Source: Corynebacterium frankenforstense (lineage in GTDB: Bacteria; Actinomycetota; Actinomycetes; Mycobacteriales; Mycobacteriaceae). Taken from it: a stretch of 47,285 nt of DNA. The stretch covers positions 1 to 47,285 of the forward strand of contig NZ_JASODI010000019.1 of assembly GCF_030211955.1 (NCBI RefSeq), read 5' to 3'. This document shows, in pieces, positions 1-8,687 of the stretch (positions within the stretch are counted from its first letter, which is position 1; each line of letters starts with the position of its first letter). Under the pieces are notes generated by a model. That model saw only the letters and a program-made list of their open reading frames with translations. It did not search any database and had not been told where the DNA came from. The translations under genes were made by a program, and so were the position numbers.

Positions 1-621
1 GCCGTCACCGGCGCCTGCGCCGTCACCGTCACCTTCGGCGCCGCCGAGGACCCACAGCCCGCGGACGACGCGCAGCTGGAAGGCGAGGAAGGCGATGAGC
101 TGGGCGAGGCTGACCGTCTCGTCGGTGGTCCAGCCGGCCTTCGCCAGCGGCTCCCAGATCCCCGGGCGGGAGTCGCGCGGGTGGAAGACCAACAGGTGGG
201 CCAGCCCGAAGGCCGCGGCGAGGCGCCCGCCGACCTTCGCGGCGGCGGCCTCCTCGTCGAACCAGGGGCCGGGCGCGGACTCGCCGGCCAGCCCGGTCTC
301 CCGGTAGACGCCGTAGGGGCCGGTACCTGCGGCGGCGCGGGCGAGCTTGGCCACCATGCCGGCGTGGATCTCGTCGGTCTCGTCGGAGAGCAGCTCCAGG
401 TAGAAGATCACGGCGCGCTGCTGGTCGTGGAGCAGGGCGGTGAAGGCGGCCACGGCGTAGCGCTCGGCCTGGGTGAAGGTGCCCGGCTTTTCGGGCTCGA
501 GCAGCGCGGCGAAGGCGCGCTGCGCGTTCTCGCGCGCCTGGGCGCGCCCGGCGCGCAGGTCGGTGACCGACGGGACGTCGGCAAGCACGTCAATGATGTC
601 GGCGGAAAGTTCAGAGCCCAA
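1..621 (-). CDS. CMD-domain (carboxymuconolactone decarboxylase/AhpD-like) protein, 3' end outside window
   Basis: 207 codons are visible and the frame is still open at the window edge, so the C-terminus is missing. The N-terminus (LGSELSADIIDVLADVP) followed by a RAQARENAQRAF helix and LLHDQQRAVIFYLELLSDE resembles the CMD-domain proteins that accompany Avi_7169/Avi_7170-type peptide ABC loci; this is recognition from memory, not a search. The family is AhpD-like and all-helical, usually linked to peroxide or quinone chemistry, but no CxxC pair is visible in this part, so catalysis is uncertain. The TTG start at 621 overlaps the stop region of the double ATPase (611-2278), so it is translationally coupled as the last visible gene of the importer operon. 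A copy of the dispersed CCGACGTCCCGTC repeat encodes residues near the start (LADVPS). Confidence 0.65.
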   Translation of the reverse strand, partial: MGSELSADIIDVLADVPSVTDLRAGRAQARENAQRAFAALLEPEKPGTFTQAERYAVAAFTALLHDQQRAVIFYLELLSDETDEIHAGMVAKLARAAAGTGPYGVYRETGLAGESAPGPWFDEEAAAAKVGGRLAAAFGLAHLLVFHPRDSRPGIWEPLAKAGWTTDETVSLAQLIAFLAFQLRVVRGLWVLGGAEGDGDGAGAGDG

Positions 622-2278
622 GGTTCAGTCCTCCTGTGCGGTAGCGCGACCCGGGGATCGCGTCGATGAGTTCGCGGGTGTAGTCCGTCTGCGGGTGGGT
701 GAAGACCTCCTCGGTGCGGCCGGACTCGACCTGGCGGCCGCCGGCCATCACCGAGACGGTGTCCGATATCTGGCGTACCACGGCCAGGTCGTGCGAAATG
801 AACACGTAGGTCAGGTCGAGTTCCTGCTGCAGGCGGTCGAGCAGGCGCAGGATCTGGGCCTGCACGGAGACGTCGAGGGCGCTGACGGCCTCGTCGAAGA
901 CGACGACGTCCGGCTCGACGACGAGCGCACGCGCGATGGCCACGCGCTGCAGCTGCCCGCCGGAGAGCTCCGCGGGCAGGCGCCCGGCCAGCGCCGGGTC
1001 GAGGGCCACGCGCTCGAGCGCGGCGGCGACGACCTTCTCGGAGGCGTCGCGGCCGTAGTTTCGCAGCGGCTCGGCGACGATGGAGCCGATGCGCTGGCGC
1101 GGGTCCAGCGAGGAGTACGGGTTCTGGTAGACCAGCTGGACCTTCTTCCGCAGCTTCCGGCGGCCGCGCTCGTCGAGGCCGCCGACGTCGATCCCGTCGA
1201 GGTCGACGGTGCCGCGGGTGGGGGTACGGAAGCCGGCGACGGCGCGGCCGGTGGTGGTCTTGCCGGAGCCGGACTCGCCGACGATGGCGTGGGTGTGGCC
1301 GCGGGCGACGCTGAAGGAGACGTCGTCGACGGCGGTGACCCCGTCGAAGTCCTGGCCCAGCCCGTCGACGGTGAGCACCGTCTCGGCCTGCGGGTCCGGG
1401 GTGTGGGTGCGGAAGGCCTCGGCGGTGTGCAGCGAGGGTGCGTCGCGCAGCAGGCGGCGCGAGTACCCGTCGCGCGGGTCGGTCAGCACGGTGGCGGCCA
1501 GGCCGGACTCGCGGACCTCGCCGTGCTGCATGACGACCACGCGGTCGGCGCGGTCGCCGGCCACCGCGAGGTCGTGGGTGATCAGCAGAACGCCGAGGCC
1601 GAGCTCGCGGCGCATCTCGTCGAGCAGGTCGAGGATAGTCTTCTGCACGGTGACGTCGAGGGCACTGGTCGGCTCGTCGGCGACGAGCAGGCGCGGCTCG
1701 AGGGCCACGGCGGCGGCGATGAGCGCGCGCTGCTTCATGCCGCCGGACAGCTCGTGGGGGTACTGGTCGAAGCGGCGGGCCGGGTCGTCGATGCCGACGC
1801 GCTCGAGCAGCTCGAGGGCCTTCTTCTTCCGTGTGGCGCGGGTGCCGCGGCGGTGGATGGCCAGGCCCTCGGCCACGGAGGCGCCGATGGTCTGCACGGG
1901 GCTCAGCGAGTTCTGCGGGTCCTGGGGCACCAGGCCGACGGTGGTGCCGCGGAACTTGCGCCACTGGCGTTCCTTCAGCCCGGTGACCTCGCGGCCGGCG
2001 ATGCGGACGCTGCCGGTGTCCAGGGTGGCGGAGTCCGGCAGGAGCCCCATCACGGCGGCGGCGGTGGTGGACTTGCCGGAGCCGGACTCGCCGACGATGG
2101 CGGTGATCTCGCCGGGGTGGACCTCGAGGTCGACGCCGCGCACGGCGTGCACGGGCCCGCGGGTGCCGGCGTAGCTGACGGCGAGGTCGCGGACCTCGAG
2201 CAGCGGGGTGTCCGCGGCCGGGGCGGGCGTTCCCGGGGCGGGGGTTCCGGTGGTTCCGGTGGTTCCTGTTCCGGTCAT
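611..2278 (-). CDS. Fused double-ATPase subunit of a peptide/opine-type ABC importer (DppD-DppF fusion)
   Basis: 555 aa. Two complete ABC ATPase modules lie in tandem. Module 1 has Walker A GESGSGKST at about 63-71, signature LSGGM at about 177-181 and Walker B LLVADEPTSALD at about 197-208. Module 2 has Walker A GESGSGKTT at about 334-342, signature LSGGQ at about 438-442 and Walker B VVVFDEAVSALD at about 458-469. DEAV replaces the usual DEPT but keeps the catalytic Glu. The fusion would energise the permease pair encoded just upstream. The ATG at 2278 shares one base with the permease stop (TGATG), which fixes the start. The first 20 residues are a Thr/Gly/Pro repeat encoded by tandem ggttccggt-like units and are probably a dispensable tail. 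Fused DppD-DppF proteins are common in actinobacterial oligopeptide/nickel-type importers; the substrate cannot be told from the ATPase. Confidence 0.93.
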   Translation of the reverse strand: MTGTGTTGTTGTPAPGTPAPAADTPLLEVRDLAVSYAGTRGPVHAVRGVDLEVHPGEITAIVGESGSGKSTTAAAVMGLLPDSATLDTGSVRIAGREVTGLKERQWRKFRGTTVGLVPQDPQNSLSPVQTIGASVAEGLAIHRRGTRATRKKKALELLERVGIDDPARRFDQYPHELSGGMKQRALIAAAVALEPRLLVADEPTSALDVTVQKTILDLLDEMRRELGLGVLLITHDLAVAGDRADRVVVMQHGEVRESGLAATVLTDPRDGYSRRLLRDAPSLHTAEAFRTHTPDPQAETVLTVDGLGQDFDGVTAVDDVSFSVARGHTHAIVGESGSGKTTTGRAVAGFRTPTRGTVDLDGIDVGGLDERGRRKLRKKVQLVYQNPYSSLDPRQRIGSIVAEPLRNYGRDASEKVVAAALERVALDPALAGRLPAELSGGQLQRVAIARALVVEPDVVVFDEAVSALDVSVQAQILRLLDRLQQELDLTYVFISHDLAVVRQISDTVSVMAGGRQVESGRTEEVFTHPQTDYTRELIDAIPGSRYRTGGLNLGL

Positions 2279-3177
2279 CAGAGCACCTTCCTCAGCGCGC
2301 GGGAGAGCTGGTTGGCGGCCAGGACGACGGCGACGATGGCCAGTCCGGGCATCAGGGTCAGCCACCAGGAGGTGGCGATGTAGTCGCGAGCCTCGGCGAT
2401 GATCAGGCCCCACTCCGGGGTGGGCGGCGGGGCGCCGTAGCCGAGGAAGCCGAGGGTGGCCAGCTGCAGGATCGCCGAGCCGAACTGCACGGCGGCCAGC
2501 GCGACGACCGGGGCCAGCGAGTTGGGCAGCACGTGGCGCACGAGCACCTGGGTGCGGGTGCCGCCGGAGCCGAATGCGGCCTCGACGTAGTCGGTGGCGG
2601 CGACCTTGAGCACCTGGGAGCGCGCCAGGCGGGCGAAGGTGGCCACCGAGGAGACACCGACGGCGATGGCGGAGTTGACGGTGCCGAAGCCCAGGATGAT
2701 GATCACCGAGAGGCTGACCAGGAGCGACGGCACGGACAGCAGCACGTCGACGCCGCGCATGAGCACCGCGTCGACCCAGCCGCCGCGGGTGCCGGCCAGC
2801 AGGCCGACAAGCGTGCCGACGACCAGGCCGAGCGCCACGGCGATCACCGCGCCGGACAGCGAGTGGCGCGCGCCGAAGACGATGCGCGAGTAGAGGTCGC
2901 GGCCCACGGCGTCAGTGCCCAGCCAGTTCTCGGCCGAGGGCGGCGCGAGCGGGGTGGCGGTGCCGGAGACCGGGTCGTCGGTGGCCAGCAGCGCCGGGAA
3001 GAGCGCGGCGACGACGGCGACGGCCAGCACGATCAGTGCGGCGATCGTGGCCGGGCGGCGCCAGACGCTTGCCGACGCCGAGCGGGTGCGCCGGGCGGTT
3101 GCGTCCCGGTCGGCGGTTGCGCCGCCGCCTGCGGCGTCGGCGTGGCGGGTGCGTTTGGTGAGGTTCAGGTGCGTCAC
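2278..3177 (-). CDS. ABC importer permease (DppC type)
   Basis: 299 aa, GTG start at 3177, one base after the stop of the DppB-type permease. It has a basic N-terminal tail, a first membrane helix at about 45-65 (TIAALIVLAVAVVAALFPALL), then the periplasmic NWLGTDAVGRDLYSRIVFGARHSL segment typical of DppC/OppC. The EAA loop (DYVEAAFGSGGTRTQVLVRHVLPN) contacts the ATPase, and further helices run to the C-terminus. It pairs with the permease at 3179-4117 to form the membrane channel. The N-terminal tail contains a Ser-Ala repeat (SASASV) produced by a copy of the dispersed TTGCCGACG repeat, so the tail may be an insertion-tolerant extension. The class is certain, the substrate is not. Confidence 0.93.
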   Translation of the reverse strand: MTHLNLTKRTRHADAAGGGATADRDATARRTRSASASVWRRPATIAALIVLAVAVVAALFPALLATDDPVSGTATPLAPPSAENWLGTDAVGRDLYSRIVFGARHSLSGAVIAVALGLVVGTLVGLLAGTRGGWVDAVLMRGVDVLLSVPSLLVSLSVIIILGFGTVNSAIAVGVSSVATFARLARSQVLKVAATDYVEAAFGSGGTRTQVLVRHVLPNSLAPVVALAAVQFGSAILQLATLGFLGYGAPPPTPEWGLIIAEARDYIATSWWLTLMPGLAIVAVVLAANQLSRALRKVL

Positions 3178-3178
3178 G

Positions 3179-4117
3179 TCAGTTCGCCTTCCTGCGCAGG
3201 CGGGGGTCGAGGACCGGGTAGGCCAGGTCCACGAGGAGGTTGATGGTCACGTAGGCGGCCGCGGAGATGACCACGACGGCCAGGAGGACGGGGGTGTCAC
3301 GGTAGGCGACGGCGTCGACGGTCATCCGGCCCAGGCCGTGGCGGCCGAAGACGGCCTCGGTGACCACGGCGCCGCCGACGAGCTCGCCGAAGACGAGGCC
3401 GGCCATCGTCACCGCGGGCAGCAGGGCCGCGCGCATGACGGTGCGCCAGAACAGCCAGGACGGCGAGGCGCCGCGGGCGCGGGTGGCCTGGACGAAGGGC
3501 TCGGCGCGGACCTCGTCGACCGCGCGCACGAGCACCTGGGCCAGCGGGGCGGCCACGGGGACGGCCAGGGTGACCGCCGGCAGGATGAGATCCTGCACGC
3601 TGCTGGCGCCGATGACGGGCACCCAGCCGAGCTGGAAGGAGATGACCTGGATGAGGATGATGCCGATCCAGAAGCTCGGGAAGGAGACCATCAGCGCCGG
3701 CAGCGCGCGCACCGCACCGGTGAGCCACTCGGCGCGCTCGATGGCGGCGAGTGCCGCGATGACCAGGGCGATGACCACGGCAAGCACGAAGGCGGCCGCG
3801 GCCAGGGCCAGGGTGCCGGGCAGGGCCTCGGCGATCATGCCGGCCACCGAGGATCCGGTCTGCACCGAGTAGCCGAAGTTGCCGGTGAGGAAGCCGCCGA
3901 GCGAGCGCAGGTACTGCACGATCAGGGGGTCGTCGGCGCCGAGCTCGTCGCGGATGGCCTCGATCTCCTGCAGCGACAGGCCGAGCTCGGGGCCGGCGTA
4001 GCGGGCGAGCACGCCGTCGGAGGGCAGCGCCGAGAGCAGGAAGAAGGCGACGGTGAAGGTGATGAAGAGCACGAGCACGGCCTGGCCGATGCGGCGTGCG
4101 ATGTAGCGGGCGGTCAC
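3179..4117 (-). CDS. ABC importer permease (DppB type)
   Basis: 312 aa. The GTG at 4117 overlaps the stop of the solute-binding protein by four bases (GTGA), showing translational coupling. The N-terminus (ARYIARRIGQAVLVLFITFTVAFFLLSALPSD) is the classic DppB opening helix. A periplasmic loop follows, then helices at roughly 100-125, 135-160, 175-200, 235-255 and 280-300. The EAA-like cytoplasmic loop is VRAEPFVQATRARGASPSWLFWRTVMRAALLP. It partners the DppC-type permease downstream. Length and topology are normal for the family. Confidence 0.93.
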   Translation of the reverse strand: MTARYIARRIGQAVLVLFITFTVAFFLLSALPSDGVLARYAGPELGLSLQEIEAIRDELGADDPLIVQYLRSLGGFLTGNFGYSVQTGSSVAGMIAEALPGTLALAAAAFVLAVVIALVIAALAAIERAEWLTGAVRALPALMVSFPSFWIGIILIQVISFQLGWVPVIGASSVQDLILPAVTLAVPVAAPLAQVLVRAVDEVRAEPFVQATRARGASPSWLFWRTVMRAALLPAVTMAGLVFGELVGGAVVTEAVFGRHGLGRMTVDAVAYRDTPVLLAVVVISAAAYVTINLLVDLAYPVLDPRLRRKAN

Positions 4118-5799
4118 TTGTCTGCCTCCCGGGCCTCGGTGTCGAGGGTGACGGTGTAGAAGCTGGGGCGCCCGATGGACTCTGGCTGGAAGCCCTTGAC
4201 CCAGGGCTGGACGCCGTAGACGACGGGCTCCTCGAACAGCGGCAGCACGTAGGCGTTCTCGGTGACCCAGTCCTGCGCTTCGCCGGCCAGGCGCTCGCGG
4301 TCGGCGGCGTCCGGGTCGGAGGCGACGGCGTCGAGCAGCTCCTCGAGGTGCTCGTCGCCTACGCTGCCGTCGGCGGAGTCGCCGTTGAGCATCTGGTTGC
4401 GGGTCTCGGAGTGGTAGAGCGAGCGGATGACGTCATAGTCGGCGCGGCCGACCATGGTGTGCGCGATCTGGATCTTGTCCTGGTCGAGCAGGTCGGCCTT
4501 CTGGGTGGCGTTGTCGCCGGGGTTGAGGTTGATCTTGATTCCGACGCGGCGCAGCTGCTCCTGCAGCTTGGTGACCACCTCGCGCGAGCGCGGCTGGGCG
4601 ATCGCCTCGTTGACCGTCAGCTCCATGCGCCTCCCGTCCTTGACCAGGATGCCGTCCTCGCCCGGCGTCCAGCCGGCCTCGGCGAAGAGCTCGCGTGAGC
4701 GCTCCGGGTCGAAGGCGTAGGCCTCGTCGGGCTGGGCCTTGTGGCCGAGCGCGGTGCGCGCCATCGGGGCGTCGGCCATCGGGTAGGACGCGGAGAAGAG
4801 CGTGCGCATGATCTCCTCGCGGTCGATGCCGGCGATGATCGCCTGGCGCACCCGCCTGTCCTGCAGCAGCGGGTGGCGGAAGCGGAAGGCCAGCTGGTTG
4901 TTCATCCCGTTGGTGCCGTGGGAGACGATGCCGATGCCGCGGTCCTCGAGGTGTCGCTCCTCGGGGGCGGCGACCTCGCGGACCAGGTCGGCCTGGCCGG
5001 CGGTCAGCGCGCCGACGCGCACGGACTCCTCGCCGGCGAGCACGTAGCGGACCTCGTCGAGCCCGGCGCGCCCCTGGTGCTCGAGCGCCGGCGGGGCCCA
5101 GTCGTAGTCCTCGCGGGCGGTGAGCACGAGCTCGGTGCCGAGCTGCTCGGCGGTGATCACGAAGGGCCCGGAGCCGGAGACGCCGGTCGCCGAGCCGGGC
5201 GAGAAGCCCTCGTTGCCCTTGTCCAGGGTGGCGTCCGAGAGCAGCCCGGCGTTGAAGGAGCTGGTCGCCTGGGCGAAGCCGGGGGCGGGCGCGTCGAAGT
5301 GGAAGCGCACGCGGTCCTCGGCGAGCACCTCGCCGTGGGAGTAGTTGGAGATCTGCTCGGAGCTGGTCAGCGAGCGCGTCTTGTCGCCGAGGGCGTAGAG
5401 GTCGAAGTTCTTGACCACGTTCTCGGCGGTCAGCGGCGAGCCGTCGGAGTAGGTCACGTCCGTGCGGATGGTGAAGGTGTACTCGGTGGCGTCGGCGTTG
5501 ACCTCGGGCAACTCGGTGGCGATCCACGGGGAGAGCTCGAGGGTCTCCGGGTCCTGGTAGAGCAGCCGGTCGGTGATGTTGTTGACCACCGCGCCGTTGG
5601 CGTAGTAGCCGGCGGCCGGCGGGTAGAGGGTGTTGAAGAACTGCGGCTCGAGGTAGGTCAGGGAGTTCTCCGCCGCGCCGGCCGGCCCCGCCGGGCGCGC
5701 GCAGGCGCTCAGGGCGGTGACGGCGACCAGGACGGCGGCCACGGCGGCGCGCACAGGGCGCCGCCTCCTGCGGGTCGGGCGGGGTGTATCAAGTTTCAC
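4114..5799 (-). CDS. Solute-binding lipoprotein of the ABC importer (SBP_bac_5 family)
   Basis: 561 aa. An Arg-rich n-region, a hydrophobic stretch (AAVAAVLVAVTALSAC) and the lipobox LSAC at about 31-34 mark it as a lipoprotein. The rest is a family-5 peptide/nickel-binding protein: NITDRLLYQDPETLELSPWIATELPEV near the start, YTFTIRTDVTYSDGSPLTAENV, NNQLAFRFRHPLLQDRRVRQAI and a C-terminal LYHSETRNQMLNGDS segment. It would capture the ligand outside the membrane. The GTG at 5799 lies 7 nt after TACGGT (minus strand of 5807-5812), the geometry of a leaderless transcript, so this is probably the first gene of the operon. Ligand unknown; family 5 binds peptides, opines, nickel or oligosaccharides. 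Confidence 0.92.
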   Translation of the reverse strand: MKLDTPRPTRRRRRPVRAAVAAVLVAVTALSACARPAGPAGAAENSLTYLEPQFFNTLYPPAAGYYANGAVVNNITDRLLYQDPETLELSPWIATELPEVNADATEYTFTIRTDVTYSDGSPLTAENVVKNFDLYALGDKTRSLTSSEQISNYSHGEVLAEDRVRFHFDAPAPGFAQATSSFNAGLLSDATLDKGNEGFSPGSATGVSGSGPFVITAEQLGTELVLTAREDYDWAPPALEHQGRAGLDEVRYVLAGEESVRVGALTAGQADLVREVAAPEERHLEDRGIGIVSHGTNGMNNQLAFRFRHPLLQDRRVRQAIIAGIDREEIMRTLFSASYPMADAPMARTALGHKAQPDEAYAFDPERSRELFAEAGWTPGEDGILVKDGRRMELTVNEAIAQPRSREVVTKLQEQLRRVGIKINLNPGDNATQKADLLDQDKIQIAHTMVGRADYDVIRSLYHSETRNQMLNGDSADGSVGDEHLEELLDAVASDPDAADRERLAGEAQDWVTENAYVLPLFEEPVVYGVQPWVKGFQPESIGRPSFYTVTLDTEAREADK

Positions 5800-5886
5800 G
5801 ACGCCGACCGTATCACTGTTACGTACAGATCAGTTCGTCAGGGGCATACAAATCGGTCTACTGGAGGTGTACTAGAGTCTGAAGAC

Positions 5887-7902
5887 ATGACCAAGGAACA
5901 CGCAGCCGACGACGCCGCCGCCCCCGGCATCGCCATCATCGGCGCCGGTCCGCGCGGCATCTCCGTCATCGAACGCATCGCCGCGAACCCGCCGAAGAAC
6001 TTCACGTTCATCCACCTCATCGACGACGTCGTCTTCTACGGCGGGCGGATCTGGAACCCCGACCAGGGCCAGACGCTGTGCATGAACACGCTGGCCGGGG
6101 CGGTCACGCTGTTCACCGAGCCCGGCTCCTCGGTGGGCAACCCCGTCCAGGAGGGCCCCACCCTCTTCGAGTGGATCCGCCTGGTCCGCGGCGAGACCGA
6201 GGGCATCTCCGCCGAGAAGCAGCGGCTCTTCCGCCTCAACCCCGTGCGGCCGACGCAGCTGGCGGAGTTCCGCGAGGAGATCGACGCGACCGTCGAGCAG
6301 TCCCACCCCACCCGCGCGCTCTACGGGCTCTACATCACCTGGTTCGCCGAGGTCGCCGAGATGCTGCTGCCGCCCGAGGTCTCCGTCTGGCGCCACCCGG
6401 GCCGGGTGGTCGAGGTCATCGCCGACGAGGACAACGGCATCGACTGGCTGCGCCTGGACAACGGCGAGCTCATCCGCGCCGACGCCACCGTCATCGCCCC
6501 GGGCTGGGTCCAGCCCGGCCCCACCGCCGAGGAGGAGGCGCTGGCCGCGGCCGTCGCCGAGCACCCGGGGCTGACCTGGGTGCGCCCGGACAACCCCATC
6601 GACCAGAACCTCGACGCGGTGCCGGAGTGCGGCGACGTGATCGTGCGCGGGCTGGGCATGGGCTTCTTCGACGCGATGGCGCTGCTGACCATCGGCCGCG
6701 GCGGACGCTTCCTCGAGGACGACTCGGCGCGCTCGGGGCTGCGCTACGAGCCGTCCGGGCGCGAGCCGCACCTGTGGGTCTCCTCGCGGCGCGGCTACCC
6801 CTACGTGCCCAAGTCCGACTACGGCTCGCTGCCGCCGAAGGCCTCCCTGGAGCGGCTGCGCGCCGTCATCAACGAGCTGAGCGGCCGCGACAGCGTCGAC
6901 TTCACCGCCGAGGTGTGGCCGGCGATCGTGCGCGACGCCCACGCCGCCTACTATCGCACGCTGGCCGCCACGCGCCCCGGGGCGATCGACACCGGTCTCG
7001 ACTCGCTGATCGGGCTCATCGACGCCACCCCCGTCGACCGGCTCGAGGACACCCTGGCCGGCCACGTCGCAGAAAAAGACCTCTTCCGGCTCTCCGCCTG
7101 GTTCGAGCCGCTCGCCGGCGTCTCCGGCACCCCGGAGGAGGTCACCGAGACCATCGCCGGCTTCCTCGCGCGCGACATCGCTGAGGCCGTCGACGCCTGG
7201 GACTCCCCGCTCAAGGCGGGCCTGTGGTCGATCAGCGCCTCGCGCAAGCCGTCGGCCATCCTCGGCGACCAGGGCGTCTACACCGCCGAGTCGCGGCGCA
7301 CCACGCTCTCGGCGTTCATGGCCCTCGGCCAGATGGTCGGCTCCGGCCCGCCGCTCTTCCGCACCCGCGAGCTGCTCGCCCTCATCGACGCCGGCTTGGT
7401 CACCCTGCTCGGCGCCGAGCCGACGGTGACGGTGAGTCAGGGCGCACACGCCGCGGCAGGCGCGGCGTCGTCAAGCGACGCGCACTTCACCGTGGTCTCC
7501 CCCACCACGGGCACGCCCGTGCGCGCGACGACGTTGGTCGACGCCTGGATGCACAAGCCGGTCATCCAGCGCGCGACCGACAAGCTGTCGCGCTCGATCG
7601 AGGCGGCCGGCCGCTGGCGCGCCTTCGACAACCACACCTCCGACGGGCAGGCCGTGCCCACCGGCTCGCCCGAGGTCGACCCGGAGACTCGCGCGCTGGT
7701 CCACCCCGACGGCACGCCGGACGCACGGCTGATGCTGCTGGGTATCCCGACCTACGGGCAGATGGCGGACACGACGATCTCGCCGATGCCCGGCACCGAC
7801 CCGCTGATGCTGCAGGAGACCGACAAGGCGGCGCGCCACGCCGTCGAGGTCTTCCTCAGCGGTCCGTCAACTCGACTCGTGGACGTACCGCGATCTCTGT
7901 GA
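5887..7902 (+). CDS. FAD/NAD(P)-binding protein (NAD_binding_9-like)
   Basis: 671 aa. The N-terminal IAIIGAGPRGISVIER (about 15-30) is a dinucleotide-binding GxGxxG fold, followed by NPDQGQTLCMNTLAGAVTLF and later DVIVRGLGMGFFDAMALLTIGRGG, a second Rossmann-like glycine motif. This two-motif layout fits the PF13454 class of FAD/NAD(P)-binding proteins, some of which act in secondary metabolism; no specific reaction can be named. The ATG is 8 nt after TAGAGT (5873-5878), consistent with a leaderless transcript and with rejecting longer in-frame starts upstream. It is divergent from the ABC/CMD operon and may share its regulation and substrate. The 3' end overlaps the opposing SDR gene by 47 nt. 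A dispersed-repeat copy (7462-7477) encodes the Ala/Ser-rich stretch AAGAASSSDA. Confidence 0.8.
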   Translation: MTKEHAADDAAAPGIAIIGAGPRGISVIERIAANPPKNFTFIHLIDDVVFYGGRIWNPDQGQTLCMNTLAGAVTLFTEPGSSVGNPVQEGPTLFEWIRLVRGETEGISAEKQRLFRLNPVRPTQLAEFREEIDATVEQSHPTRALYGLYITWFAEVAEMLLPPEVSVWRHPGRVVEVIADEDNGIDWLRLDNGELIRADATVIAPGWVQPGPTAEEEALAAAVAEHPGLTWVRPDNPIDQNLDAVPECGDVIVRGLGMGFFDAMALLTIGRGGRFLEDDSARSGLRYEPSGREPHLWVSSRRGYPYVPKSDYGSLPPKASLERLRAVINELSGRDSVDFTAEVWPAIVRDAHAAYYRTLAATRPGAIDTGLDSLIGLIDATPVDRLEDTLAGHVAEKDLFRLSAWFEPLAGVSGTPEEVTETIAGFLARDIAEAVDAWDSPLKAGLWSISASRKPSAILGDQGVYTAESRRTTLSAFMALGQMVGSGPPLFRTRELLALIDAGLVTLLGAEPTVTVSQGAHAAAGAASSSDAHFTVVSPTTGTPVRATTLVDAWMHKPVIQRATDKLSRSIEAAGRWRAFDNHTSDGQAVPTGSPEVDPETRALVHPDGTPDARLMLLGIPTYGQMADTTISPMPGTDPLMLQETDKAARHAVEVFLSGPSTRLVDVPRSL

Positions 7903-8647
7903 TCTGGGTCGACGGCCCGGCGTCGACGGCCGTGCGCACCGCGCGGGCGACCTCGTCGGGGTCGATGTAGTGCTCGACGGTGTAGGTGCCGCCCTCCTGG
8001 GCGACCAGCGTCTCGAGCATCGGGGTGTCGGTGGGGCCCGGGGCGACGGTGCTCACGCGCACCCCGGCCGGGGCCTCCTCCTTGCGCAGGCCGTCGGCCA
8101 GCGCGCGCAGGGCGTGCTTGGAGGCGGCGTAGACGATGTTGCCGGGGAAGGCGCCGTCGCCGGCCCCGGAGTTGATAAAGACGACGTCGCCGCCGGCCTG
8201 ACGCAGCGCCGGCAGCAGGCGGCGGGTCAGCTGCGCGGGCACGACGACGTTGAGGTCGAGATGCGTGCGCCACTCCTCCGCTGAGGCGGCCTCGACGGTG
8301 CGCCGCCGGGCGACGGCCGCGGCGTGGACGAGGATGTCGACACGCTCCAGGCCCAGCACCTCGTCGAGCGCGCCGGTGGGCTCGTCGAGCAGCTCGGTGA
8401 CCAGGTCGGCCTGCACGGCCGTGACGTGGGCCAGGGCGCCGAGGCGGTCGAGGCCTGCCGCATCACGGCCGATGGCCCACACGTCGTGGTCGCGCAGGAG
8501 GTCCGCGACGATCTCGACGCCCATCCCGCCGGTCGCTCCGGTGACGACGGCGACCTTGCGGGGGCGCTCCGGATCTGCGGCGGCGGTGGTGGCGGCCGCG
8601 GGGTTCGCGGTGTCCGCGGTGGTGTCGGTGGTGTCGGTGGTGTTCAT
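7856..8647 (-). CDS. Short-chain dehydrogenase/reductase
   Basis: 263 aa. Classical SDR: cofactor motif TGATGGMG at about 36-43, then ADL for adenine binding (QADLVTE), the NVV segment after it, catalytic Ser in INSGAGDG and YxxxK in YAASKHAL. The C-terminal part has the PGPTDTPM turn seen in classical SDRs. Substrate unknown. The first 28 residues are a low-complexity Thr/Asp/Ala tail (TDTTDTT) coded by tandem gtcggtggt units. The ATG at 8647 lies 6 nt after TACCCT on the minus strand (8654-8659), supporting a leaderless start here rather than a shorter form. The stop lies inside the end of the opposing FAD protein, so the two transcripts converge and overlap. Confidence 0.9.
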   Translation of the reverse strand: MNTTDTTDTTADTANPAAATTAAADPERPRKVAVVTGATGGMGVEIVADLLRDHDVWAIGRDAAGLDRLGALAHVTAVQADLVTELLDEPTGALDEVLGLERVDILVHAAAVARRRTVEAASAEEWRTHLDLNVVVPAQLTRRLLPALRQAGGDVVFINSGAGDGAFPGNIVYAASKHALRALADGLRKEEAPAGVRVSTVAPGPTDTPMLETLVAQEGGTYTVEHYIDPDEVARAVRTAVDAGPSTQITEIAVRPRVELTDR

Positions 8648-8687
8648 GCGGCCAGGGTAGCGCGGGGCCCGGGGCGCGGGCGGGGGG

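Noticed and set aside
4741..5886. An open frame extending the FAD/NAD(P)-binding protein about 380 codons upstream.
   Set aside because: It is antisense to the solute-binding lipoprotein and has no recognisable sequence. The real start at 5887 begins just before the GxGxxG motif and has a promoter-like box.
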